This document shows positions 39,272 through 48,102 of a DNA stretch of 64,000 bases, piece by piece. The notes below the pieces were generated by a model. It saw only the letters and a list, made by a program, of their open reading frames with translations, ran no database searches and was not told where the DNA came from. Each line of letters opens with the position of its first letter. The stretch's first letter is position 1. Source of the stretch: Flavobacterium ajazii. Its GTDB lineage: Bacteria > Bacteroidota > Bacteroidia > Flavobacteriales > Flavobacteriaceae. The stretch covers positions 248,001 to 312,000 of the forward strand of contig NZ_JAAEHL010000008.1 of the NCBI RefSeq assembly GCF_010614725.1, written 5' to 3'. The position numbers were made by a program, and so were the translations under genes.

Positions 39272-42200
39272 TTAAAAATAAGCACGAAGCTGTATATTTC
39301 CGGTATGTACGGTAACACCTGTTTCGCTTTTTCGTCCCTGATAATTTAAATTGACATCTAAAAATTGCGTGATGTTTTTCTGCAAAAGTAGTTTCCATAC
39401 TAAATTTTCACCCGCCTGAAGCCCTTCGAGCATCTGAAACCCAACAGAGGAAAATTCGTCTCCGACAAATTTGTTTTCATAAAAAGAAAACTCTCCGTTT
39501 ACAGTTACTTTTTTATCTCCTGCATAAGAAAACGAAGTTCCCAATCGGTTTTGGGTTAAGGTTTCAAAGTTTCCAATTTGGTTTTCTTTTTTTTGCAATT
39601 CATAAAAAAAGTCAAGGCTTGTATTTTTTGAAAATAAATAACTGATTTTAGGTGCAATCTGATAACCGGTTAAATCATAATTTTTGGTTTCAAAATCTTT
39701 TGAATTTAACGAAGTCTGAATTGTTTTGGTAAACAAATTCAGTAGCCAGCTTTTTTGATATAAATGGGTGTATTGCAATTGATGTGAATAGTTTTTTACT
39801 GATTGTGAACCAATCGAAAGCAGATTTTTTCCGTTGTTAATCAAATATGAATAAGTTACAGAATGCTTTTGCTTGCCCCGGTTATAAAACAAACTGTTCC
39901 TAAAACTCGAATTTAATCCTAAGATGTTTTCTTCAGAAGAGTGAAACGGATTCAGTTCAAAATTATTTCCATCGCTTTTTACTTTTCGATCCATAATAAA
40001 CGAGGTCTGATTGTAAAAATAGGAAGCCATTTTTTTGAAGCCTTTTGCGTTCTGCCACTGTAGCGGATTTATAGTGAGGGATTGCGAAAATTTGTTCTGG
40101 TTGGTTTTGATGTAAATCTGATTAGGTAAAAAAACACGGATGAATTTTGCCTGATCAGGAAAAGGAGCGGTTTCAAATTCTTCCAATTCCTGAATGCCAT
40201 TACCATTATAATCATTCCACGCATAGACACCCTGACCTGCTGAAACTTCCAGATAGGTATATTCCTGTTGCGCTATAGTTCCCGAACTGGTTTCGTAAAC
40301 TGTTCCAATTTGAACAAATTGATTGAAGAAACGGTCGTTGTATAAAATCCTTGAATTTAGAGAAGGCTCATTTTTCCGGTCAGCAGCTGTAAAATCCAAA
40401 TTTCGGTAACTGGCATAAACGGCCAAATCTGTTTTTTTGTTCTGAATTAGTTTCGATTTCAGATAATAAGTTTGTGAGTTGCTTACATGCTGCAATAAGC
40501 CATTTTGTAAACTATCGTTTTTTCTACGTACATAACCCAGCTCCACAAAAACTTTTGTGCTGTCACCTCGTCCAACAAAAGCCCCGTATTCTGAAAACCG
40601 CTGACTGATAGCCGAAAATTGATTGGTAGCTTTGTCTTTTTCCTGATTATCTTCTATCTGAATATTTCCTCCAACCCAGTTTTTACCAAAATGATATTTG
40701 GTTTTGGCAAGGTTTCGGATAAATTTTGAAGTTGAAGCCGTGGCATCACTATTTAAAAAACTTCCCTGATTTTCTATCGTCCAGTTTTTTATTTTAAAAG
40801 AGGCTGTAGTAGTATGTCGGTTTCCCGAATAACTTTCGGTAAAATCTAACTTTTCAAACTGATAGGTCAGCAAACCAATATTATTTGTTTTTTTATTTGA
40901 AAAGAAATCAAAATTTAAACCAGCAACTAATAAGCTCTGATTGCCCAGAAGTGTAGGGCTTAAATTCCAGTCACGATTAAATTCAATATTATACAAACGT
41001 TCTATTGATTTGAAATCCTTATCGACATACTGGTAATTAGCATAACCGTCAAGTGTCCAGCTCTTAGTGAAAAGACGTTTTTTGGTATTTAATTTTAAAG
41101 CTATTCCGTTGTTATTGCCATCATCAAGATTCGAAAATAAATTCTGGTCATTGTTACTAATCCCGATTTCAAAATCAACCAGTGTTTTTTCATTCGGATT
41201 GTATTTGCCTAAGAAAGTTGCTGCCTGAAGTTTCATAGGAGCTACTAATTGTACAATAGGCTCGTAATTTCCCTGAAGAATTCCGTTTACAGGAGCAACA
41301 TATTCGTAAATTCGTTCAACCGAATTTGCATTCTGAATCACATAATTTCCTGAATTGGCTCCAACAAGACTAAATTTCACATTGTATAAAACGTCTTCTG
41401 GATTGTTGGAATATTGGTAAATCTCAACTGAATTTTCAATTGTTTTTTTATACAAAATCTTATTGTCAGCATAAGTGTCTTCGTAGGCTGAAGGCGCTTT
41501 CATCAAAGTGGTGTCATCTCCTGCTTCATTTAAAATCTGAACTTGCTCTGTGGAGAGATTTTGCTGTAAAGGCTGGTTTTTTAAATCGTTTTCTGAATAT
41601 AAATAACCGGCAAAACTCCATTTTTTATTTTCATGTGAAGCTCCTGCGTACGTGACCATACGGTTGTAATTCCGGTCTGAATATTGGTATTCAATGTTGA
41701 TTCGCATTTCAGAAGTAATCGTAAAAAGCGATGTAAAAACAATTTCACCCGCATTGTAATCAATCACATAATCATTGTTTTCACCTCTTTTAAGCAAAAC
41801 ACCATTCACATAAACACGCTCAGATCCTGAAATTACCAAAACATACAATTCGCCATTTTGTCCTTTTAGTTTATAGGGACCCTGATTGCCTTCCTGTCCT
41901 GTAAAAGTACTTTTAGCATATTGCCCTTTTGCGAAAGCTACCGAGGCAAAAACATTGGTTTTATTGTCTTCTTCGCCAAAATCAAAACTGGCCGAAAGTC
42001 CCTGAACTTTTTTATTAAAACTTAAAAATTGCGCCTTTCTGTTTTCTAAAAATACATCTCCCGCCCGAATATTCCAGTCATCGCTGAACAATTCCATAAA
42101 AATATTATCAAACTGATCCAGTTTTTGCGAATATCCGCCTTCCTGCAGCGGAATATTATTGTCCTGTAATGAAGCCCTCAGACTTATTTTGTCTGAAATT

Positions 42201-42703
42201 TTTCCTGTAATCTGAAGGTCTAAATTGGAGTTTAAAACAGTATTTTGATTGTTTCCGATTGTAAGACCTCGGGTAATACTACCTGAAGTATTCAAACCAT
42301 CAAACGGAGTAGCTTTTTTAGTGCTGGGATTATCTATTTTGTACAGCTTTTCAGAACCAATATCACTGCTCACAATCTGACTCGAATTGTAAAGACTGTA
42401 TTCTTTGGTTAAAAAGTCAGGATATTTTAAATAATTGACAATTAAACTGTCTGAATCTGAAGTGAATTTTTCGTTTAAAAGAAGATGCCCTTTTTGAAAA
42501 TCGATTTTATAAAAAGTCGAATCTATAGGTTCATTTTTAGAATTCAAAAGCTGAAAAAATCTGGAGTTGATACTCACATTTTCCAGATGAATGGTATCCC
42601 GTGTGATCTTTACCTTTTTGGTTTTGTAGAGCGGATTGGTTTCCTGGGCATGAAGCCAGGAAGAACAAATTATAACCAATAAATAAAGTAATTTTTTCAG
42701 CAT
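39272..42703 (-). CDS. Large outer-membrane beta-barrel protein, uncharacterised
   Basis: 1143 residues with a signal peptide (KKLLYLLVIICSSWLHAQ) and alternating, aromatic-rich beta strands through to the final RAYF, as in outer-membrane barrels. The N-terminal 130 residues look like a beta-sandwich, then LNTSGSITRGLTIGNNQNTV and FDNIFMELFSDDWNIRAGDV mark a conserved region. Residues 831-842 (DYNGNGIQELEE) are a complete EF-hand loop, so calcium is likely. No plug domain or TonB box is seen. I recall this as a conserved but unnamed Bacteroidota protein. It stands alone, upstream of the Lys/Ala-rich gene. Confidence 0.75.
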   Translation of the reverse strand: MLKKLLYLLVIICSSWLHAQETNPLYKTKKVKITRDTIHLENVSINSRFFQLLNSKNEPIDSTFYKIDFQKGHLLLNEKFTSDSDSLIVNYLKYPDFLTKEYSLYNSSQIVSSDIGSEKLYKIDNPSTKKATPFDGLNTSGSITRGLTIGNNQNTVLNSNLDLQITGKISDKISLRASLQDNNIPLQEGGYSQKLDQFDNIFMELFSDDWNIRAGDVFLENRKAQFLSFNKKVQGLSASFDFGEEDNKTNVFASVAFAKGQYAKSTFTGQEGNQGPYKLKGQNGELYVLVISGSERVYVNGVLLKRGENNDYVIDYNAGEIVFTSLFTITSEMRINIEYQYSDRNYNRMVTYAGASHENKKWSFAGYLYSENDLKNQPLQQNLSTEQVQILNEAGDDTTLMKAPSAYEDTYADNKILYKKTIENSVEIYQYSNNPEDVLYNVKFSLVGANSGNYVIQNANSVERIYEYVAPVNGILQGNYEPIVQLVAPMKLQAATFLGKYNPNEKTLVDFEIGISNNDQNLFSNLDDGNNNGIALKLNTKKRLFTKSWTLDGYANYQYVDKDFKSIERLYNIEFNRDWNLSPTLLGNQSLLVAGLNFDFFSNKKTNNIGLLTYQFEKLDFTESYSGNRHTTTASFKIKNWTIENQGSFLNSDATASTSKFIRNLAKTKYHFGKNWVGGNIQIEDNQEKDKATNQFSAISQRFSEYGAFVGRGDSTKVFVELGYVRRKNDSLQNGLLQHVSNSQTYYLKSKLIQNKKTDLAVYASYRNLDFTAADRKNEPSLNSRILYNDRFFNQFVQIGTVYETSSGTIAQQEYTYLEVSAGQGVYAWNDYNGNGIQELEEFETAPFPDQAKFIRVFLPNQIYIKTNQNKFSQSLTINPLQWQNAKGFKKMASYFYNQTSFIMDRKVKSDGNNFELNPFHSSEENILGLNSSFRNSLFYNRGKQKHSVTYSYLINNGKNLLSIGSQSVKNYSHQLQYTHLYQKSWLLNLFTKTIQTSLNSKDFETKNYDLTGYQIAPKISYLFSKNTSLDFFYELQKKENQIGNFETLTQNRLGTSFSYAGDKKVTVNGEFSFYENKFVGDEFSSVGFQMLEGLQAGENLVWKLLLQKNITQFLDVNLNYQGRKSETGVTVHTGNIQLRAYF

Positions 42704-42799
42704 AAATACTTTAACTCTAAAAAGCCAAAAGTAGTATTTATAATTGGGAATTGTTATGTAGTATATTTTAGTTTTATTGGTTTCGGTAGGTAATAAAAC

Positions 42800-42834
42800 A
42801 AGAAAGGTTTCACTGTATTAGTGAAACCTTTCTT
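42800..42834 (-). terminator. lysC terminator
   Basis: AGAAAGGTTTCAC (42801-42813) and GTGAAACCTTTCT (42821-42833) form a perfect 13-bp stem, extended by one A-T pair, loop of seven, with T-rich flank on the minus strand. It lies 38 bases after the stop. Confidence 0.85.
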
Positions 42835-42871
42835 TATAATCTGAATTGAATAATTACCTGTTTACAAACTA

Positions 42872-44131
42872 TTATTTTAATTCTTTAGTTACAATCTGCA
42901 TTGTTTCGCGACTTACCTGTTTTAGTAAAACCTCTTTGTTTTTCTCAACAGTTTCTGCAGCCTGCTCATTAAAATGACGAATCGTGTACAATGTTACATT
43001 TTCGTTATAATCAACCTTGAATTTTTTCGAAAGAATAGCATTCAGTTCATTAAAGTTTCCAAATTTATCTTCGACACAAACAGAAAAACTAATCGCAGAG
43101 TTCTGAATCAGGTTTACTTTCAGTTTAAATTGATGGAATAATCCGAAAATTTCGCTAATGTTTTCTTCCATAATGAATGAAAAATCAATAGAAGAAAGCG
43201 AAATCAAAAGCTGCTCTCTTTTTACGATAAAACAAGGAAGATATGGTTCTAAATCTACTCCTTTAGAAACGGAGGTTCCTTTTAGTAACGGATTAACAAA
43301 CGATTTTACATATAAAGGAATTTCTTTTTTCTGTAAAGGCTGCAAAGTTTTCGGGTGAATAACTGTTGCTCCGTAAAAAGCAAGTTCAATAGCTTCACGG
43401 TATGAAATCTGGTTTAACAGACTTGCATTTTCAAAATAACGCGGATCTGCGTTCATAACTCCTGGGACGTCTTTCCAGATCGTTACACTTTCTGCATTTA
43501 GGCAATAAGCAAAAATTCCGGCAGTATAATCAGAACCTTCACGACCTAAAGTTGTAGTGAAATTGTTTTCATCTGCACCCAAAAATCCTTGTGTAATGTT
43601 TAAGATTTTGCGAGGTACATTTTTGCTGATGTTTTGCTCGGTTGTTTCCCAGTCAACTTCTGCATCTCTGTAATTTGCATTGGTTTTAATGAAGTTGCGA
43701 ACATCAAGCCATTGTGTCTGAATGCCCATGAAGTTCATAAAATGACTTAGGATATTTGTTGAAATCAATTCACCGAAACTCACAATCTGGTCGTAAACAA
43801 AATTGTAATTTGGAGATTTGTTATGCGCCAGAAAGTATTCTAATTCTGAGAATTGCTCATTAACAGCTGCAAAAACTGCATGCTTTTCATCTTCAAATAA
43901 ATCCAGTAATATTTGATTGTGATATTTTTTTATCTCTTGTACAGATGAACTAAGTTCATCCGATTTATCAAAATAATTTTTAATAACTACCTCTAATGCA
44001 TTTGTGGTTTTTCCCATCGCTGAAACGACCAAAATCACATCTTCATACCCAACTTTTTGTAGAACGTCGTAAACGTTTTTAATTCCTTCGGCATCTTTTA
44101 CAGATGCTCCACCAAATTTAAATACTCTCAT
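42872..44131 (-). CDS. lysC: Aspartate kinase (monofunctional)
   Basis: Phosphorylates aspartate, first step to lysine, threonine and methionine. The 419-residue protein begins with the kinase motif MRVFKFGGASVKDAEG and holds VVSAMGKTTNALE, SFGELIST, TLGREGSDYTAGIFA and VIHPKTLQPLQKK. The C-terminal ~110 residues have an ACT-type pattern (QNSAISFSVCVEDKFGNFNE) for feedback binding. No homoserine dehydrogenase domain is fused. It is transcribed with the upstream acetyltransferase gene through a 106-base spacer that contains a repeat hairpin. Confidence 0.94.
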   Translation of the reverse strand: MRVFKFGGASVKDAEGIKNVYDVLQKVGYEDVILVVSAMGKTTNALEVVIKNYFDKSDELSSSVQEIKKYHNQILLDLFEDEKHAVFAAVNEQFSELEYFLAHNKSPNYNFVYDQIVSFGELISTNILSHFMNFMGIQTQWLDVRNFIKTNANYRDAEVDWETTEQNISKNVPRKILNITQGFLGADENNFTTTLGREGSDYTAGIFAYCLNAESVTIWKDVPGVMNADPRYFENASLLNQISYREAIELAFYGATVIHPKTLQPLQKKEIPLYVKSFVNPLLKGTSVSKGVDLEPYLPCFIVKREQLLISLSSIDFSFIMEENISEIFGLFHQFKLKVNLIQNSAISFSVCVEDKFGNFNELNAILSKKFKVDYNENVTLYTIRHFNEQAAETVEKNKEVLLKQVSRETMQIVTKELK

Positions 44132-44148
44132 CTTTAATTTGTATTGTT

Positions 44149-44170
44149 GAGATGCACGGCTGTGCGTCTC
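44149..44170. repeat. GAGACGCAC palindromic repeat before lysC
   Basis: GAGATGCAC (44149-44157) and GTGCGTCTC (44162-44170) form a 9-bp stem with one G-T pair and the loop GGCT. It is followed by two CTGTCTGTTTTT words (44170-44181 and 44221-44232) and a 7-bp inverted repeat GACAGAT/ATCTGTC. Similar GAGACGCAC palindromes are, as I recall, common between genes in this group. Confidence 0.65.
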
Positions 44171-44237
44171 TGTCTGTTTTTAAAATTTTAATGTTTGACA
44201 GATGTTTACTCCTTATTGATCTGTCTGTTTTTTATAA

Positions 44238-44714
44238 TTAATTAATTTTTTCTAAGTACGAATTAATTCCTGTTTCATCCATTTGTACTACCCTCCATTC
44301 TTCGATAACTTTTGCGCCAGAGTTCTCGTAGAAATTTACGGCAGGAGTATTCCAGTTCAGAACATTCCATTCGATTCTTCGAACATTATCTTTTTTTCCT
44401 TGTTTCATTATTTCAGAATAAAGCACAGAGCCTAAACCCGTACCTCGCATTTCTTCTTTTACAATTAAATCCTCAAGGTGAATTGTTTTTCCTTTCCAGG
44501 TTGAATATCTGTAGTAATACAATGCTATTCCGACAATCTGCTTTTCAACTTCAGCCACAAAAACATGAAATAAAGGTTTTTCACCAAAACCATCACGTAT
44601 TAAATCCTCTTCGGTTATTAAAACGGCATCAGGCTCTTTTTCGAATATTGCAAGCTCCTGAATTAGCCCTAAAACGGCTTTCATGTCTTCAGGTTTTCCT
44701 TTTCTAATATTCAT
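44238..44714 (-). CDS. GNAT family N-acetyltransferase
   Basis: 158 residues with the GNAT fold: N-terminal IRKGKPEDMKAVLGLIQELA, IVGIALYYYRYSTWKGKTIH, the acetyl-CoA loop VKEEMRGTGLGSVLYSEIM (motif A near residue 88) and WNVLNWNTPAVNFYENSGAK. It resembles the diamine/thialysine acetyltransferase branch (SSAT-like). The substrate is not certain. It lies upstream of the aspartate kinase gene and divergent from fbp. Confidence 0.88.
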   Translation of the reverse strand: MNIRKGKPEDMKAVLGLIQELAIFEKEPDAVLITEEDLIRDGFGEKPLFHVFVAEVEKQIVGIALYYYRYSTWKGKTIHLEDLIVKEEMRGTGLGSVLYSEIMKQGKKDNVRRIEWNVLNWNTPAVNFYENSGAKVIEEWRVVQMDETGINSYLEKIN

Positions 44715-44820
44715 AAATTCATATTTTTAATCTGTTATTCACTAATTAAGTATTTTTTTATTGAATACTTATTGCATTTAATTAGCAAATATACAATAGT
44801 AGCAAACTAACGAAATAATT

Positions 44821-44853
44821 TTTGAATCATTCTCACAAAAAAAGCGATATTTG
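44821..44853 (+). promoter_or_regulatory. Candidate fbp promoter
   Basis: TTTG at 44821-44824, 21 bases, then GATATTTG at 44846-44853, one mismatch from TAnnTTTG. The leader to the ATG is about 30 bases. Confidence 0.55.
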
Positions 44854-44888
44854 TGACTTATAATTAAAAACTACAACGATATAGCAAA

Positions 44889-45896
44889 ATGGAAGAACGC
44901 AATAAAACACTGGGAGAGTTTATTATTGAGAACCAAAAAGCATTTCAGTATTCATCTGGGGAATTATCCCGGATTATCAACTCTATACGTCTGGCAGCAA
45001 AAGTTGTCAACTATAAGGTAAATAAAGCTGGATTAGTGGATATAATAGGCGCCGTGGGCGAACAGAATGTTCAGGGAGAAGACCAGCAGAAATTAGATGT
45101 GTATGCAAACGAAGTATTCATTCAGACGTTAATAAACCGTGAGATTGTCTGTGGAATAGCTTCAGAAGAAAACGACGAATTTATTACTGTCAAGGGGAGC
45201 GACAACAGTAATAATAATAAGTACGTGATCTTAATGGATCCGCTTGACGGGTCATCAAACATTGATGTAAATGGTTCTCTTGGAACTATTTTTTCTGTTT
45301 TCAGAAGAATTACTCCAATAGGAACTCCGGTAACGAGCGAGGATTTTTTACAGCCGGGAATTAATCAGGTTGCCGCTGGATATGTGATTTACGGAACATC
45401 AACCATGTTGGTTTACACAACAGGTCATGGGGTTAATGGCTTTACGCTAAATCCTGCAATTGGGACTTTCTATTTGTCACATCCAAATATGAAATTTCCG
45501 AACAGTGGACATATTTATTCTGTGAATGAAGGAAATTATGTGCATTTTCCGCAAGGAGTAAAAAATTACATAAAATATTGTCAGCGTGAAGAAGAAGACA
45601 GACCTTATACTTCCAGATATATTGGAAGTCTGGTCTCAGATTTTCATCGAAATATGATTAAAGGCGGAATTTATTTATATCCAACTAGTTCAAAAGCACC
45701 AAAAGGGAAATTACGACTCTTATACGAATGTAATCCAATAGCATTTATTGCAGAACAAGCTGGAGGAAAGGCAACAGATGGTTTTGGAAGAATTATGGAA
45801 ATTCAGCCAACCGAATTGCATGAACGTGTTCCTTTTTTCTGTGGAAATTATGATATGGTAGAAAAAGCTGAAGAATTTATGAAGGATGAACAATAG
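44889..45896 (+). CDS. fbp: Class I fructose-1,6-bisphosphatase
   Basis: Gluconeogenic phosphatase. The 335-residue protein shows SEENDEF (near residue 93), MDPLDGSSNIDVNGSLGTIF with the metal-binding DPLDGSS, YVIYGTSTMLVYTTG, and in the C-terminal half KAPKGKLRLLYECNPIAFIA and EQAGGKATDG. Length and motifs are standard for class I. Transcribed alone or with the small lipoprotein gene 63 bases downstream. Confidence 0.96.
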   Translation: MEERNKTLGEFIIENQKAFQYSSGELSRIINSIRLAAKVVNYKVNKAGLVDIIGAVGEQNVQGEDQQKLDVYANEVFIQTLINREIVCGIASEENDEFITVKGSDNSNNNKYVILMDPLDGSSNIDVNGSLGTIFSVFRRITPIGTPVTSEDFLQPGINQVAAGYVIYGTSTMLVYTTGHGVNGFTLNPAIGTFYLSHPNMKFPNSGHIYSVNEGNYVHFPQGVKNYIKYCQREEEDRPYTSRYIGSLVSDFHRNMIKGGIYLYPTSSKAPKGKLRLLYECNPIAFIAEQAGGKATDGFGRIMEIQPTELHERVPFFCGNYDMVEKAEEFMKDEQ

Positions 45897-45959
45897 CCAT
45901 AATATTTTTTTAACGCAACCTTTTTATATTTTCAATATCTTTTAAGTAAAATAAACCTT

Positions 45960-46334
45960 ATGAAAAAAATATTGATTTTAGTTCTCATAGTCCTGGCCCT
46001 ATTTGGTTGTTCTAATGACGATTCGTCCGAATTAAGAATTCGATTGTCGAATGCGAGTAAATTTAATTTTCAAAATATTACAGTAAATACTTCAACTGGA
46101 AATGTGAATTTTGATAATATAAATCCCGGACAGAATACGGGATATAAAGTGTTTTCGAAAGCTTACAGCTATGCATTTGTTGAATTACAAATTGATGGAA
46201 AAACGTATACATTGCAGCCTATTGATTATGTGGGAGAAACAACACTGGAAAAAGGAAATTATACTTATGAGATTACTGCAAATGACTCTCAGGAGAGGTA
46301 CGGGAAATTGATGTTGAAATTAATTAAGGATTAA
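45960..46334 (+). CDS. Small uncharacterised lipoprotein
   Basis: 124 residues with a lipoprotein signal (ILVLIVLALFGCSNDDS, Cys near 17). The mature part has a beta-rich pattern (LRIRLSNASKFNFQNITVNT, AFVELQIDGKTYTLQ, LEKGNYTYEITAND) like a small Ig or beta-sandwich domain. I do not recognise a named family. Its terminator follows at 46393. Confidence 0.75.
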   Translation: MKKILILVLIVLALFGCSNDDSSELRIRLSNASKFNFQNITVNTSTGNVNFDNINPGQNTGYKVFSKAYSYAFVELQIDGKTYTLQPIDYVGETTLEKGNYTYEITANDSQERYGKLMLKLIKD

Positions 46335-46392
46335 AGCACGATTCAGTTTTTATGATAATGAATTGTTTAAAATTAAAATATTATAAAAAAAG

Positions 46393-46423
46393 AAACCCGA
46401 CAAGTTTAAAATTGTCGGGTTTT
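46393..46423 (+). terminator. Terminator of the small lipoprotein gene
   Basis: AAACCCGACAA (46393-46403) and TTGTCGGGTTT (46412-46422) form a perfect 11-bp stem, loop of eight, with T and A tails on both sides. It can serve this gene and possibly the convergent TerB gene. Confidence 0.9.
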
Positions 46424-46466
46424 ATAATTTAATTTCATATTTAAAATAAAATGAAAAAGCAGAATA

Positions 46467-46898
46467 TTATTTATTCATGTTTTGCATTTCAAACATAAAA
46501 GTATCCAAATCTACTTTTTTATCAACCAGTGATAATGCTTTTGATATAATGTAATTTACGTTTCCTGGCGTAAAACCTAAAGCTAATCCGATACGTCTCA
46601 ACATTACTTCCTGTTGGTCTCCCAATTGGTGGTCGATGTGGACCATTCTTGCTAAATCGTATAAACGCTCTAAACGTTGGGCATGCAAGTATGGAGGATT
46701 TATATCGTGACTCCACGGATCTTTAAGGATTTCCTTGTATTCGTCTTCTGAAATTTCTAGTCTTGTCGCTAATTTATCAAGAAACGCTTGCTCGTCTTCA
46801 TTAATTCTTCCGTCAGCAAAAGCTACACGCACAATTGCAGAGAAATGGCCTCTGTTTCTTTCTTTGAATTCGTTATCAAATAATTCTGAAAATGGCAT
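46467..46898 (-). CDS. TerB family protein
   Basis: 143 residues of the all-helical TerB domain: IVRVAFADGRINEDEQAFLD (near residue 22, the conserved acidic pair), LATRLEISEDEYKEIL, LYDLARMVHIDHQLGDQQEV and LRRIGLALGFTPGNVNYII. TerB proteins are linked to metal binding and stress responses; there is no other ter gene nearby. A minus-strand TATCTTTG promoter element lies at 46922-46929. Confidence 0.85.
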   Translation of the reverse strand: MPFSELFDNEFKERNRGHFSAIVRVAFADGRINEDEQAFLDKLATRLEISEDEYKEILKDPWSHDINPPYLHAQRLERLYDLARMVHIDHQLGDQQEVMLRRIGLALGFTPGNVNYIISKALSLVDKKVDLDTFMFEMQNMNK

Positions 46899-46921
46899 AA
46901 TTAAAAGGGTTTTTTATTGAA

Positions 46922-46929
46922 CAAAGATA
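46922..46929 (-). promoter_or_regulatory. Promoter element of the TerB gene
   Basis: TATCTTTG on the minus strand, 24 bases before the start codon. No clear TTTG lies at the expected upstream distance. Confidence 0.5.
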
Positions 46930-47008
46930 AATTTTATTTTAAATTATTAATTTTAAAGTTCTCATAAAATTTAACTTATTTTTATCCGTTGATTAGCTTA
47001 GGGACTTA

Positions 47009-47038
47009 TTTGGCTTTTCAAAATAAATCGTAAGTTTA
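47009..47038 (+). promoter_or_regulatory. Promoter of the HupE gene cluster
   Basis: TTTG at 47009-47012, 18 bases, then TAAGTTTA at 47031-47038 (one mismatch). The ATG of the HupE gene follows at 47070. Confidence 0.6.
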
Positions 47039-47069
47039 CATCCCCCAATCAATTAATATAATTAGCCTA

Positions 47070-47663
47070 ATGTCAGAATTTTGGATTTATTTTCAGATAG
47101 GTTTAAAGCATGTTTTGGATATTCATGCGTATGACCATGTATTGTTTTTAATTGCTTTAACAACGCCGTATGCTTTTAAGGACTGGAAACGGATTTTATT
47201 ACTTGTTACAGTTTTTACAGTCGGTCATACACTGGCTTTGCTGCTTTCGGTTTTTGGTATCATAGCTGTGAAAGCAAATTTGGTTGAGTTTTTAATTCCA
47301 ATTACCATTTTGATAACGGCAATTTTTAATCTTTTTACAGCAGGAAAAACATTTAAAAACGAAAGCCTTAACCTGGTGTTTTTTCTAACATTGTTTTTTG
47401 GAATTATCCATGGTCTTGGATTTTCAAATTATTTTAAAACTATTTTAGGCGGTACAGCTTCCTCAAAATTACTACCTTTAGGGGAATTTGCTCTTGGAAT
47501 TGAAGCGGCACAGCTGATAGTTGTTTTTATAGTTTTGATTATATCCTATATAGTTCAGACGGTTTTCCGTTTTTCGAAACGCGACTGGGCTTTGGTAATG
47601 TCGGCTTTTATTATAGGAGTTGTAATTCCGATGATTGTGGAGAGTCCAATTTGGAACAGATAA
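47070..47663 (+). CDS. HupE/UreJ family membrane protein
   Basis: 197 residues, about six hydrophobic segments. Conserved HupE stretches are FQIGLKHVLDIHAYDHVLFL (near residue 9), FTVGHTLALLLSVFG and FFGIIHGLGFSNYFK, with the histidines proposed to bind nickel or cobalt. The family is linked to metal transport, but no hydrogenase or urease gene is nearby, so function is open. Starts a plus-strand group running on to the S41 peptidase. Confidence 0.85.
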   Translation: MSEFWIYFQIGLKHVLDIHAYDHVLFLIALTTPYAFKDWKRILLLVTVFTVGHTLALLLSVFGIIAVKANLVEFLIPITILITAIFNLFTAGKTFKNESLNLVFFLTLFFGIIHGLGFSNYFKTILGGTASSKLLPLGEFALGIEAAQLIVVFIVLIISYIVQTVFRFSKRDWALVMSAFIIGVVIPMIVESPIWNR

Positions 47664-47670
47664 ATTTTAA

Positions 47671-48102
47671 ATGGAAATAAAAAAATTAAATAAATACGAT
47701 AAAGCTTATTTGCGAATTGCAAGGGAATGGGGTTCATTGTCGTATTGCAAACGTAAGCAGGTAGGTGCTATAATCGTAAAAGACCGTATGATCATTTCAG
47801 ATGGTTACAACGGAACACCAACCGGATTCGAAAATTGCTGTGAAGATGAAAATGGTTTAACTCGCTGGGATGTTTTGCATGCCGAGGCAAATGCAATTTT
47901 AAAAGTAGCAAGATCAACACAGTCGTGCGAAGGGGCGACATTATATATTACACTTTCGCCATGTAAAGAATGCAGTAAGTTAATACACCAGTCAGGCATA
48001 AAAAGAGTGGTATATCAAAACGGTTATCGTGATGATTCCGGAATTCAGTTTTTATTGAAAGCAGGTGTCGAAGTAGAGCATATTCCTGATTTAGAAGAAT
48101 AA
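47671..48102 (+). CDS. dCMP deaminase family protein
   Basis: Deaminates dCMP to dUMP or a similar cytosine nucleotide. The 143-residue protein has the zinc site HAEANAILKVA (near residue 71) and PCKECSKLI (near 99), plus WGSLSYCKRKQVGAIIVKDR near the N-terminus. It is 7 bases after the HupE gene, and its stop codon directly abuts the protease start (TAAATG). Confidence 0.9.
   Translation: MEIKKLNKYDKAYLRIAREWGSLSYCKRKQVGAIIVKDRMIISDGYNGTPTGFENCCEDENGLTRWDVLHAEANAILKVARSTQSCEGATLYITLSPCKECSKLIHQSGIKRVVYQNGYRDDSGIQFLLKAGVEVEHIPDLEE

Noticed and set aside
44132..44237. Lysine riboswitch before lysC
   Set aside because: The 106-base spacer is too short and shows only repeat hairpins, none of the lysine aptamer core.
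44312..44707. 131-codon frame opposite the acetyltransferase gene
   Set aside because: The acetyltransferase has clear family motifs on the other strand; the antisense product resembles nothing.
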